Numbered from the stretch's first letter, positions 14,856 through 22,439 are shown. The stretch: 24,519 bases of DNA from Trebonia sp035294225 (GCA_035294225.1 DATGLH010000168.1:1-24519); one strand, 5' to 3'. Notes: generated by a model from the sequence alone, not told the origin. Made by a program: numbers and translations.

Positions 14856-14894
14856 CGGGCTGACTCTCCCCGGCAGCGGCCCGCCCGGCGAGCG

Positions 14895-15971
14895 CTACGG
14901 GCGGACCTCGATGCGGCCGGGGGAGGCGTCCTGGACCTCGCCGATGACCGCGGCGAGCACGCCGCGCCGCTCAAGCTCCGCGCGCAGCGTGTCCGGTGAC
15001 GGCGTGGCGAGCAGCAGCCCGCCCGAGGTCTGCGCGTCCTGGAGCAGCACCGTCACCGGCTCGGGCACCCGGGGGTCGATCGACACCCACGGGGCGAGGT
15101 AGCCCATGTTGTTCCGGGTGCCGCCGGAGACGTAGCCGGCCGACGCCAGCTCGGGCGCGCCGGGCAGCAGCGGCACCGCGGCCGCGGACACCACCGCGCT
15201 CGCGCCGCTGGCCCGGAGCATCCGGTGCAGGTGGCCGAGCAGCGAGAAACCGGTGACGTCGGTCGCCGCCCGCACGCCGGCGGCGAGCGCCGCCTCGCCG
15301 GCCCCGGCGTTCAGCGTCGTCATCGACGTGACGGCGGCGGCGAGCGCGTCGTCCGGGGCGGCGCCGCGCTTGTGCGCGGTCGCGACCACCCCGGTGCCGA
15401 CCGCCTTGGTCAGCACCAGCGTGTCGCCCGGCCGCGCGGCGCTGATGGTCAGCACCCGCGACGGGTCGGCGAGCCCGACGACCGCCATGCCGTACTTGGG
15501 CTCGGGGTCGTCGATCGTGTGCCCGCCCACCACCAGGCACCCGGCCGACGCGGCGACCGCCGCGCCGCCGCGGAGCACCTCGGCGAGGATGTCCAGGGGC
15601 AGCGTCTCACCGGGCCACGCGGTCAGGTTCAGCGCCAGCAGCGGCCGGCCCCCCATCGCGTACACGTCGGAAAGCGCGTTGGCGGCGGCGATCCGCCCCC
15701 AGTCGCGCGGGTCGTCGACGATGGGGGTGAAGAAATCGGTGGTGAGCACCAGCGCCCGCTGGTCGTCGAGGCGGAGCACGGCGGCGTCGTCGCCCTCGGC
15801 GGCGCCGACGAGCAGGTCGCCGCCGGCGGCGCCCAGCACGCCGCCTCCGGACATGCCGCCGCTTTCCAGGGAAACCATCAGCTTGTCCAGGGCTGACAGT
15901 GGTAGCTTGCACGCACAGCCAGCACCATGGGACAACGAAGTGAGCCGGATCGAAGCAGGCTGGACAGTCAC
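14895..15971 (-). CDS. selD: SelD, selenide, water dikinase (selenophosphate synthetase)
   Basis: SelD makes selenophosphate from selenide and ATP for selenoprotein, selenouridine or other selenium metabolites. The 358-residue protein starts IRLTSLSHGAGCACKLPL, matching the catalytic loop of E. coli SelD (Cys17-Gly-Cys19-Lys20); here Cys19, Cys21 and Lys22. So it is a cysteine form, not selenocysteine. DDAAVLRLDDQRALVLTTDFFTPIVDDP and AANALSDVYAMGG are the ATP/Mg-binding segments of the family, and LLQDAQTSGGLLLA is the conserved C-terminal motif. A TACGGT box ends 6 bases before the GTG start, suggesting a leaderless transcript. No selA, selB or tRNA-Sec is visible in the window. It lies upstream of egtABCD on the same strand and divergent from steA. 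Confidence 0.95.
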   Translation of the reverse strand: MTVQPASIRLTSLSHGAGCACKLPLSALDKLMVSLESGGMSGGGVLGAAGGDLLVGAAEGDDAAVLRLDDQRALVLTTDFFTPIVDDPRDWGRIAAANALSDVYAMGGRPLLALNLTAWPGETLPLDILAEVLRGGAAVAASAGCLVVGGHTIDDPEPKYGMAVVGLADPSRVLTISAARPGDTLVLTKAVGTGVVATAHKRGAAPDDALAAAVTSMTTLNAGAGEAALAAGVRAATDVTGFSLLGHLHRMLRASGASAVVSAAAVPLLPGAPELASAGYVSGGTRNNMGYLAPWVSIDPRVPEPVTVLLQDAQTSGGLLLATPSPDTLRAELERRGVLAAVIGEVQDASPGRIEVRP

Positions 15972-15977
15972 GGGTCA

Positions 15978-15983
15978 ACCGTA
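15978..15983 (-). promoter_or_regulatory. Candidate -10 box of selD (leaderless)
   Basis: TACGGT on the minus strand fits TANNNT and ends 6 bases before the selD GTG. No Shine-Dalgarno sequence precedes the start, consistent with a leaderless mRNA. A -35 is not evident. Confidence 0.4.
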
Positions 15984-16114
15984 TGCCCCGCCCGCCCAGG
16001 ACGCCACAGTGCCCCCGCGGTTCCGCCCCGCGGGTTCCCGGTGGCCCGCGCCTTAACGCGCCGTGTCGTCCGCATGACAGTCACAGTTGCGGCGCTATGC
16101 GACTATGAAGGGCG

Positions 16115-17308
16115 ATGAGAGTGCCGTCCGTAAGGCTTCCGCATGTCAGGCGGGTAAGGGCCGATGAGCCGCCTGGCATCGTCGGCGTCGCCCGGGTGGA
16201 CCGGCGGACCAAGGTCCTCGTCAAGCGGCTCGCCCCGGGCGACATCGCGATCATCGACCACCCCGACCTGGACCGGGTGAGCGCCGACGAGCTGATCGCC
16301 TGCCGGGTCGCCGCCGTCGTGAACGCGGCGAAGTCCATCACCGGCCGGTACCCGAACCTCGGCCCCCGCCTCCTCCTGGACGCCGGCATCCCGCTGCTGG
16401 ACGACGTCGGGCGGGACGTGCTGACCCGGGTTGGCGAGGGCACCGTCGTCCGCCTCGACGGCGAGGTCCTCTACGCGGGCGACCAGGTGGTCGCCAAGGG
16501 CGTGGTGCAGGACGAGGCCACGCTGCGGCAAGCGCTCGACGAGGCCATGGCCGGGGTGCCCACCCAGATCGACTCGTTCGCCGTCAACACCCTTGAGTTC
16601 CTGAGAAGGGAACACGGCCTGCTGACCAACGGCGTGCGGGTACCCGAGCTCACCACCGCGATGGACGGCAGGCACGTGCTCGTCGTGGTGCGCGGCTACC
16701 GGTACCGTGAGGACCTGCGCGCCCTGCGGCCCTACATCCGCGAGTACAAGCCGGTGCTGCTCGCCGTCGACGGCGGCGCCGACGCGCTGCTCCAGGCCGG
16801 CTACCGGCCGCACGTGATCATCGGCGACATGGACTCGGTCTCCGACGACGCGCTCTGCTCGGGGGCCGAGCTGGTCGTGCACGCCTACCCGGACGGCCGG
16901 TCGCCGGGGCTGGCCAGGCTGAAGTCGCTGGGGCTCGACGCACGCGCCGTCCCGCTCCCCGCGGCGGGCACGAGCGAGGACGTGGCGCTGCTGCTCGCGG
17001 ACGCCTGCGGGGCCAGCCTGATCGCGGTGGTCGGTACGCACTGGACCCTGGAGGAGTTCCTCGACAAGGGGCGCCCGGGCATGGCCAGCACGTTCCTCAC
17101 CCACCTGCGGGTGGGCGGGAAGCTGGTCAACGCCCGGGGCGTGCACCAGCTCTACCAGAGCCGGATCTCCGGCTGGGCGCTGATCGCGCTGGTGCTCGCC
17201 GCCGCGTTCACCATCGTCGTCGCGGTGTTCTCCTCGCCCGCCGGGCCTATCCTCGGCAACTACTTCAGCGCCACCTTCTCTTCCTGGTTCACCGGACTGT
17301 TCAAGTGA
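16115..17308 (+). CDS. steA: SteA, putative cytokinetic-ring-associated protein (TPP kinase-like fold)
   Basis: The 397-residue protein has a soluble thiamin-pyrophosphokinase-like catalytic region, with LLAVDGGADALLQAGYRPHVIIGDMDSVSDDAL (about 215-247) keeping the family's Asp-rich GDxDS motif. A single C-terminal membrane helix follows (SGWALIALVLAAAFTIVVAVF, about 348-368). This architecture, followed by a SteB gene, is the actinobacterial SteA/SteB pair, implicated in cell division and wall integrity in corynebacteria. True thiamin phosphorylation is unlikely. GAAGG about 4 bases before ATG 16115 supports the start. It is the first gene of the envelope block; the upstream 143-base gap divergent from selD presumably holds its promoter, though I find no convincing boxes. 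The stop overlaps steB by GTGA. Confidence 0.9.
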   Translation: MRVPSVRLPHVRRVRADEPPGIVGVARVDRRTKVLVKRLAPGDIAIIDHPDLDRVSADELIACRVAAVVNAAKSITGRYPNLGPRLLLDAGIPLLDDVGRDVLTRVGEGTVVRLDGEVLYAGDQVVAKGVVQDEATLRQALDEAMAGVPTQIDSFAVNTLEFLRREHGLLTNGVRVPELTTAMDGRHVLVVVRGYRYREDLRALRPYIREYKPVLLAVDGGADALLQAGYRPHVIIGDMDSVSDDALCSGAELVVHAYPDGRSPGLARLKSLGLDARAVPLPAAGTSEDVALLLADACGASLIAVVGTHWTLEEFLDKGRPGMASTFLTHLRVGGKLVNARGVHQLYQSRISGWALIALVLAAAFTIVVAVFSSPAGPILGNYFSATFSSWFTGLFK

Positions 17309-18348
17309 TCGATTTCCGCTACCACCTCGTCTCGATCGTCGCCGTGTTCCTGGCCCTGGCGATCGGCATCGTCCTCGGCTCCACCGAGCTGCAAGGCCAT
17401 ACCATCGACGTGCTCCAGGCATCGTCGAACTACCTGAACAACCAGCTCAACGTGGCCAAGGCGGAACGTGCCAGCTACCAGGCCCAGGCCGGCGCCGAAG
17501 ACCAGTTCCTCCAGTCGGCCGAGCCCCAGCTGCTGGGCGGGCGGCTCGCCGGCGACCGCGTCGTCATCGTCACCGAGCCCGGCGCGCAGGGCTCGGTCGT
17601 GGACGGCATCAAGCAGGCCGCCGTGCTGGCCGGCGCCGCCGTCACCGGACAGGTGGCGCTCCAGCCGCAGTTCAACGACATCAGCGCGGCCAACCAGTCC
17701 AGCCTCGGCGCCGTCGACAGCTCGGCCGCGGCTGCCGCCGGCCTCACGGTGACCGCGGGCACCGACCCGCAGACCGCCTCCCAGCAGCAGGCGGCGCAGC
17801 TGATCGCGCACGCCATCCTGGCCAAGAGCCCCGGCCAGGCCGGGCTGACGCCGGAGGCCGCGCAGGCGCTGCTGAGTGCCTACACGCAGGCCGGCTACCT
17901 GACCGTCAGCGGCACGCCGACGGACCCCGCTACGCTCGCCGTGCTCGTCACGCCGCAGACCGCCCCCGCCGACGGGCCGGGCGACCCGGCCAACCAGGTA
18001 CTGCTCGCGGTCGCGCGGGAGTTCGCGGGCGCGAGCGCGGCGACCCTGGTGGCGGGCGGGACCGCGGGCTCGGCAACCTCGGCCAGCGCGATCGCCGTGC
18101 TGCGGTCGAGCAGCGTCTCCGGGCAGGTGTCCAGCGTTGACGACGCCGACACGGCGCTCGGCCAGATCACGGTCATCGAGGCGCTGGCGACGCAGCTAGC
18201 GGGCGGCAAGCCGAACAGCTACGGTATCTCGGGTGCGTCCGCGGTAAGCCCGGTGCCGGTGCCGTCGCCGAGCCCGACGGCCAGCGCCGCGGCACCGCAG
18301 CCGACTGCGACGGGAAAGGGCGGGAAGCAGCCCGTGAAGAAGAAGTGA
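17305..18348 (+). CDS. steB: SteB / MctB-like (copper transporter family) membrane-anchored protein
   Basis: This 347-residue protein begins MIDFRYHLVSIVAVFLALAIGIVLGST, the hallmark N-terminus of the MctB/SteB family: a short cytoplasmic start and one membrane helix (about 7-26). A coiled-coil-like segment (about 35-65) and an extracytoplasmic alpha/beta domain follow. The C-terminus is a Pro/Ser/Thr tail ending in a Lys cluster. Mycobacterial MctB has been linked to copper export, while the corynebacterial homologue pairs with SteA in division; with steA directly upstream the division role is likelier. The GTG start overlaps the steA stop (GTGA), and its own stop overlaps the next gene in the same way. 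The length is normal. Confidence 0.88.
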   Translation: MIDFRYHLVSIVAVFLALAIGIVLGSTELQGHTIDVLQASSNYLNNQLNVAKAERASYQAQAGAEDQFLQSAEPQLLGGRLAGDRVVIVTEPGAQGSVVDGIKQAAVLAGAAVTGQVALQPQFNDISAANQSSLGAVDSSAAAAAGLTVTAGTDPQTASQQQAAQLIAHAILAKSPGQAGLTPEAAQALLSAYTQAGYLTVSGTPTDPATLAVLVTPQTAPADGPGDPANQVLLAVAREFAGASAATLVAGGTAGSATSASAIAVLRSSSVSGQVSSVDDADTALGQITVIEALATQLAGGKPNSYGISGASAVSPVPVPSPSPTASAAAPQPTATGKGGKQPVKKK

Positions 18349-19373
18349 GGCGGGGACTCGCGGCCGGCCTGACCGCCCTGGCCGCGGGCGGGGCGGCGCG
18401 CGCCGCCTACGCGGCGCTGACGCGGTACCCGCCCGGCGGGGAGAAGGCCTGGACACGCGCCAACCATCGCGGCGAGCCGGTCACCCTCCTCGAAGGCCCG
18501 GCCGCTGCCCTCGGCGCGGCGGCGATCCAGCTCCTCGCCTCCCGGCTCCCTGCTCCCGGACCGAAGATGGCGCCCCGCCGCGCCCGGGCGCTCGCCCTCG
18601 CCGGGGCCGGCGCCCTGGCCTTCGGCGTCTACGACGACCTGGCGGGCTCGGGGAAGCGGCGCGGCCTGCGCGGCCACCTCGGGGCGCTGGCGCACGGGGA
18701 GGTGACGACCGGCGCGGTCAAGCTCGCCGGCCTGGGCGCCGCCGGCCTCGCCAGCGGGCTGCTGATCGGCGGCGCGCCCGCGGACGTCGTCATCGACGCC
18801 GGCCTGGTCGCCGGCGGTGCGAACCTGCTCAACCTCTTCGACCTCCGCCCGGGCCGGGCGATCAAGGTCGCGGCGGCGTCCGGGGCCCTGATCGCCGCCG
18901 CGGGAGGCGCCGACGGCCGCGCGGCCGCCGCTGCCCCGTTCGGCGCGGCGCTCGCGATGGCCCGTGAGGACCTCGGCGAGCGCGCCATGCTCGGCGACGC
19001 GGGCGCCAACGCCCTCGGCGCCATGCTGGGCGCGGCCGCCGCGGTGTCGCTGCCCCGGCCCGCGCGGCTGGCGCTGCTCGCCGGGATCACCGCGCTCACG
19101 GCTGCGTCCGAGAAGGTCAGCTTCACCAAGGTCATCGAACGGACGCCGCCGCTGCGCTGGCTCGACACGCTCGGCCGCCGCCCGCCCGTGCCCGCGGGCA
19201 GGGCGCCGGCGGGCGGGGCCGGGGCGCCGGGGGGCGGCGCGCTGACGGCCGGGGCGCTGACGGCCGGGGCCGGGACACCGGCGGCCGGGGCGCTGACGGC
19301 CGGGGCCGGGGCGCTGACGGCCGGGGCCGGGGCGCCGGGCCTGCGGACGCCGCCGCGGCGCCAGGAGCCGTGA
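18345..19373 (+). CDS. MraY/WecA-like glycosyl-1-phosphate transferase family protein
   Basis: The 342-residue, strongly hydrophobic protein keeps the polyprenyl-phosphate GlcNAc/MurNAc-1-P transferase landmarks. These are NHRGEPVTLLEGPAA (40-54), GVYDDLAGSGKRRGLRGHL with the paired aspartates 97-98, GGANLLNLFDLRPGRA (158-171), and MLGDAGANALGAMLG with Asp218. This family attaches a sugar phosphate to a lipid carrier at the membrane. The sequence is divergent and shorter in helices than MraY, so the substrate is uncertain. The last 60 residues or so are a repeat tail, ALTAGAG-type units from a tandem array at about 19236-19335. It is coupled by GTGA overlaps to steB before it and the MurJ-like gene after it, suggesting lipid-linked precursor assembly. 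Confidence 0.8.
   Translation: MRRGLAAGLTALAAGGAARAAYAALTRYPPGGEKAWTRANHRGEPVTLLEGPAAALGAAAIQLLASRLPAPGPKMAPRRARALALAGAGALAFGVYDDLAGSGKRRGLRGHLGALAHGEVTTGAVKLAGLGAAGLASGLLIGGAPADVVIDAGLVAGGANLLNLFDLRPGRAIKVAAASGALIAAAGGADGRAAAAAPFGAALAMAREDLGERAMLGDAGANALGAMLGAAAAVSLPRPARLALLAGITALTAASEKVSFTKVIERTPPLRWLDTLGRRPPVPAGRAPAGGAGAPGGGALTAGALTAGAGTPAAGALTAGAGALTAGAGAPGLRTPPRRQEP
19236..19335. repeat. Tandem repeats at the 3' end of the WecA-like gene
   Basis: At least four copies of a GGGGCGCTGACGGCC unit are separated by GGGGCCG-type fillers, all in frame and coding ALTAGAG-like peptide. They lie after the last conserved membrane segment. Confidence 0.75.
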
Positions 19374-21019
19374 CCGCGCCGGTGGCCGAGCGCGGGCGGG
19401 CTCGGCAGCGGGGCCGGGGCATCGGCCGGGCGGCGGTGATGATCGGCGTCATCACCGTGCTCGCCCGGGTAGTCGGGTTCGGCCGTCAGGTGGTCTTCGC
19501 GCACACCGTGGGCACCTCGTGCCTGGGCACCGCGTACACCACCGCCAACATGGTGCCGAACATCATCTACGACATCGTCCTGGGCGGCGCGCTCGCCTCC
19601 GTGGTGGTGCCCGTGCTCGCCGGGCCCGCCGGACGCCCCGGCGGGCCCGGCGAGCCCGCGGCGGCCAGGCAGATCGCGTCGGCCCTGCTCACCTGGACCG
19701 TCGTGCTGCTCGTCCCGGTCAGCGCCGTCGTCGCGGTGGCCGCGCACCCGATCGTCTCGGTCCTGCTCGCCGGCGCGGGCGGCTGCCCGCGCGCCGGCCT
19801 GGCCGGCGTCGGCACCCGGATGCTGATCGTCTTCGCGCCGCAGGTGCTGCTCTACGGCCTGGCGGTCGTGCTGTACGGGATCTTGCAGTCGCACCGCAGG
19901 TTCGGCGCGCCGGCGCTCGCCCCGCTGCTGTCCAGCCTGGTCGTGGTGGGCGTGTACGCCGGGTTCGGCGCGGTGGGCGGTCCGTACGTCAACCGGCTGG
20001 GTTCGCTGCCGCCGTCCGCCGAGTACCTGCTGTCCGGCGGGACGACGCTTGGCGTGCTCGCGCTCGCGCTCACCGCGGTGGTGCCGGCCTGGCGGCTTCA
20101 CATCGGGATCCGGCCGTCGCTCCGCTTTCCCGCCGGGGTCGGCTCCCGGGTGCGTAAGCTGGCGCTCGCCGGCGTGGCGACGCTGATCGCCCAGGACGCC
20201 TCGGCCGCCGTGGTGATCGTGCTGGCTAACCGGTACGGAGCGGGCGGCGCGCTGGTTCTGTACGGATTCGCCTGGGCGGTGTTCGTGGTGCCGTACGCGG
20301 TGCTCGCGGTCCCCATCGCGACCAGCGCCTTCCCCGAGCTGTCCGCCGCCTCCGGCAGCGGGTTCGACACCACGGCGGCGGCTTCCACGCGCGCCGTCCT
20401 GCTGGCGTCCTGGCTGGGCGCCGCGGCCCTGGTGGGCGCGCGGGTCCCGCTGGCACACGTCTTCGAATCCCATGCGGCGTCGTCGGCCTCGGTGCTGGCC
20501 GTGGCGCTGGCCGCGTTCGCCCCCGGGCTCGTCGGCTACGGTCTGTCCGCCAACCTGTCCCGGGTGCTGTACGCGCGCGAGCAGAACCGGGCGCCCGCCA
20601 TGGCGATAAGCGCCGGATGGCTGCTCGTGATCGTGGCGGACCTGCTGATCGTGCCGTTCGTGCCGCGCTCGCGAGTCGTGCCAGCGCTCGGCCTGGGCAC
20701 CTCCATCGGCCTGACGGTCGCGGGCGTGGCGCTGCTCGTGCTGGTCCGCCGGGACCGGGGCGGTGCCGCGCTGGCGGGCGTCCCGCGGGCCTTTCTCGCC
20801 GGGCTCGCCGGCAGCGCCGCCGGGGCGGCGGCCGGCTCCGCCGTGGCGGCGCTGGTCCGCGCCTCCGGCTTCTTCCCCAACGTCGGTGTCTCGGTGCTGG
20901 TGAGCGGCATCGTGACGGCGGTGTTCGTGGCGGTCGTGATGAACCTCGACGGGGGAGACCTCCGCACCGCCCTCGGCCGCCTGCGCACCCGCGTCCCGGC
21001 CCCCGCCGCCGAGCCGTGA
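19370..21019 (+). CDS. MurJ/MviN-like lipid flippase
   Basis: This 549-residue polytopic protein has 13-14 hydrophobic segments and the MurJ-type start VLARVVGFGRQVVFAHTVGTSCLGTAYTTANMVPNIIYDIVLGGALASVVVPVL (about 28-83). That order of first helix, basic turn and GGALA helix is seen in MviN/MurJ proteins that flip lipid II. The PYAVLAVPIATSAFPELS segment is also typical. It lacks the large cytoplasmic kinase-like extension of mycobacterial MviN. Its GTG start overlaps the stop of the WecA-like gene (GTGA), so a transferase and a flippase are translationally coupled. They may handle a lipid-linked sugar other than lipid II. Actinomycetes often have several MurJ paralogues, so I do not assign the murJ symbol. 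Confidence 0.85.
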   Translation: MTAPVAERGRARQRGRGIGRAAVMIGVITVLARVVGFGRQVVFAHTVGTSCLGTAYTTANMVPNIIYDIVLGGALASVVVPVLAGPAGRPGGPGEPAAARQIASALLTWTVVLLVPVSAVVAVAAHPIVSVLLAGAGGCPRAGLAGVGTRMLIVFAPQVLLYGLAVVLYGILQSHRRFGAPALAPLLSSLVVVGVYAGFGAVGGPYVNRLGSLPPSAEYLLSGGTTLGVLALALTAVVPAWRLHIGIRPSLRFPAGVGSRVRKLALAGVATLIAQDASAAVVIVLANRYGAGGALVLYGFAWAVFVVPYAVLAVPIATSAFPELSAASGSGFDTTAAASTRAVLLASWLGAAALVGARVPLAHVFESHAASSASVLAVALAAFAPGLVGYGLSANLSRVLYAREQNRAPAMAISAGWLLVIVADLLIVPFVPRSRVVPALGLGTSIGLTVAGVALLVLVRRDRGGAALAGVPRAFLAGLAGSAAGAAAGSAVAALVRASGFFPNVGVSVLVSGIVTAVFVAVVMNLDGGDLRTALGRLRTRVPAPAAEP

Positions 21020-21028
21020 CGGTCATCC

Positions 21029-21062
21029 GCTCATCCGCCCGGGCAAGCCTCGCGGGATGAGC
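21029..21062 (+). repeat. Inverted repeat enclosing the first ATG of the GT4 gene
   Basis: GCTCATCC (21029-21036) pairs perfectly with GGATGAGC (21055-21062) around an 18-base loop. The right arm contains the ATG at 21057, so the structure could hide that start or help end murJ-like transcription. Confidence 0.5.
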
Positions 21063-21210
21063 GCGGGCAGCGCGGGCAGCGCGGGTAGCGCGGGCAAGCC
21101 TCGCGGGATGAGCGCGGGCAGCGCGGGCAGCGCGTGCAGCGCGGGCAGCGCGGGTAGCGCGGGTAGCGCGGGCAAGCCTCGCGGGATGAGCGCGGGCAGC
21201 GCGGGCGTGC
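21041..21210 (+). repeat. Start-codon-bearing repeats at the 5' end of the GT4 gene
   Basis: GGGCAAGCCTCGCGGGATGA occurs three times, from 21041, 21092 and 21170, separated by 51 and 78 bases filled with 9-bp GSA-coding units. Each copy carries an in-frame ATG (21057, 21108, 21186). Confidence 0.85.
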
Positions 21211-22391
21211 GGGTCCGGCGGGTTGCGTTCGTCGTGGGCACCACGGCGGGCGGCACCGGGCGCCATGTCCGGATGCTGGCCGCCGGCTGCGCGGCACGCG
21301 GGATCGCTGCCGAGGTCCTCGGGCCGTCGTCCGCCGGGGCCGCCGCCGGGCTCGCGTCGCTGCCCGGGGTGGCGTTCATCCCGGTGGAGTTCGGCGGCCG
21401 GCCGCGCCCGCGCGACGCCGCCGCCGTGCTGCGGCTGCGCCGGGCGGTCCGCTCCGCCGGCCCGGACGTGGTGCACGCGCACGGCCTGCGCGCCGGGGCG
21501 CTCACGATCCTGGCGCTCGCCGGTGCCCGCGGCCGGCGGCCAGGGGTCGTGGTCACGGTGCACAACGCCCCGCCGGGCGGCGGGCGAGCGGCCGCCCTGG
21601 TCTACCGGGCGCTGGAGCGGGTCGTCGCGCGCGGCGCCGGACTGGTGCTCTGCGTGTCCGGCGACCTGGAGGAACGGATGCGCGCGGCGGGCGCGCGCCG
21701 GGTCACGAGGGCGATCGTCCCGGCACCAGGCACCGGCGGGCCTGCCGCCGCCTCGGGTCCCGGCGGGTCCGCCGCCTCGGCTTCCGGCGGGTCCGCCGCC
21801 TCGGGTCCCGGCGGGTCCGCCGCCTCGGCTTCCGGCGGGTCTGCCGCCTCGGGTCCCGGCGGACGCCCGCTGGTGCTCGCTGTCGGCCGGCTGACCGGGC
21901 AGAAGGGGTTCGGCACCCTCCTCCAGGCGGCCGCCGGCTGGCGGGACATGGTGCCGCAGCCGCTGCTGCTCATCGCCGGAGACGGGCCGCTGGCCGCGCG
22001 GCTGCGGGCCGAGGCGGCCGCGCTCGGCGTGGACGCGGAGTTCCTGGGGCACCGTGACGACGTTCCGGCGCTGCTCGCCGCCGCTGCGGTGTTCGTATTG
22101 CCCAGCCGGTGGGAGGGCCAGCCGCTCGTGCTCCAGGAAGCGCTGCGCGCGGGTGTTCCGGTCGTGGCGACGCGGACGGGCGGCATCCCCGCTCTCACCG
22201 GTGACGACGCGGCGGTGCTCGTGCCGCCGGGGGACCCCGGGCGCCTCGCAAGCGCGGTCCGCGCGGTCCTCGGCGACCCGGCGCTGGCCGCCCGCCTGCG
22301 CGCCGCCGCGCGCAGGCGCGGTGCCGAGCTCCCGTCCGAGGACGACGCCGTGGCCGCCGCCCTTGCCTGCTACGCCGGCCTCCTGGCGTGA
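21057..22391 (+). CDS. GT4-family glycosyltransferase with repeat-derived N-terminus
   Basis: From ATG 21057 the protein is 444 residues; from 21186 it is 401. Homology begins after the repeats at VRRVAFVVGTTAGGTGRHVRMLAAG, the N-terminal Rossmann domain of GT-B enzymes. VVHAHGLRAG, LAVGRLTGQKGFGTLL and PSRWEGQPLVLQEALRAGVPVVATRTGGIPAL follow, the last with the GT4 E-x7-E signature. A second repeat region of five 24-bp units (21747-21863; SGPGGSAASA-type peptide) sits in the linker between the two domains. No ribosome-binding site precedes any of the three ATGs. ATG 21186 gives the most family-like N-terminus, so the outer boundary is a maximum. The 37-base gap to the MurJ-like gene suggests co-transcription; it may glycosylate a lipid-linked product. 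Confidence 0.85.
   Translation: MSAGSAGSAGSAGKPRGMSAGSAGSACSAGSAGSAGSAGKPRGMSAGSAGVRVRRVAFVVGTTAGGTGRHVRMLAAGCAARGIAAEVLGPSSAGAAAGLASLPGVAFIPVEFGGRPRPRDAAAVLRLRRAVRSAGPDVVHAHGLRAGALTILALAGARGRRPGVVVTVHNAPPGGGRAAALVYRALERVVARGAGLVLCVSGDLEERMRAAGARRVTRAIVPAPGTGGPAAASGPGGSAASASGGSAASGPGGSAASASGGSAASGPGGRPLVLAVGRLTGQKGFGTLLQAAAGWRDMVPQPLLLIAGDGPLAARLRAEAAALGVDAEFLGHRDDVPALLAAAAVFVLPSRWEGQPLVLQEALRAGVPVVATRTGGIPALTGDDAAVLVPPGDPGRLASAVRAVLGDPALAARLRAAARRRGAELPSEDDAVAAALACYAGLLA
21747..21863. repeat. 24-bp tandem repeats inside the GT4 gene
   Basis: Five in-frame 24-bp units start at 21747, 21771, 21795, 21819 and 21843. They alternate two variants coding AASGPGGS and AASASGGS. They fall in the linker between the two Rossmann domains. 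Confidence 0.85.
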
Positions 22392-22439
22392 CCTACGCCG
22401 GCCTCCTGGCGGTGGCCTACGCCGGCCTCCTGGCGTGAC
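22370..22439. repeat. Threefold tandem copy of the GT4 gene's stop-codon end
   Basis: CTACGCCGGCCTCCTGGCG begins at 22370, 22393 and 22417. Periods of 23 and 24 bases mean the later copies are in other frames. The first copy encodes the last residues YAGLLA before TGA 22389-22391. Confidence 0.85.

Larger units (their letters stand above)
14521..14894 (-). promoter_or_regulatory. selD-egtA intergenic region: egtA -10 box, leader hairpin and AT-rich palindrome
   Basis: These 374 bases hold no credible gene. TATGGT (14527-14532, minus strand) ends 6 bases before the egtA ATG. A strong hairpin, CCGGGCGGC with its inverse around a 13-base loop (14552-14582), lies just upstream, where a -35 would be. 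An unusually AT-rich patch (14608-14635) includes the palindrome TTTGTTACAAA (14618-14628), a possible regulator site. A 10-bp stem (14817-14855) lies near the selD end. The stretch between (14640-14810) shows nothing I can name. Confidence 0.5.

Noticed and set aside
14521..14894. A tRNA-Sec gene (selC) or SECIS-like element next to selD
   Set aside because: I found no anticodon arm with TCA, no TTCGA-type T-loop and no 90-base cloverleaf. The 10-bp hairpin is outside any coding frame with a UGA selenocysteine, so it is not a bacterial SECIS.
18629..20473. A 614-codon minus-strand frame across the WecA-like and MurJ-like genes
   Set aside because: It is antisense to two membrane proteins with recognisable motifs, and its translation is Arg/Asp/Gly-rich without any domain.
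21057..22391. The GT4 enzyme as SenB (selenosugar synthase)
   Set aside because: It has a general GT4 N-terminus and E-x7-E motif and lies 5 kb from selD on the other strand within the envelope block. Nothing specific points to the SenB family.
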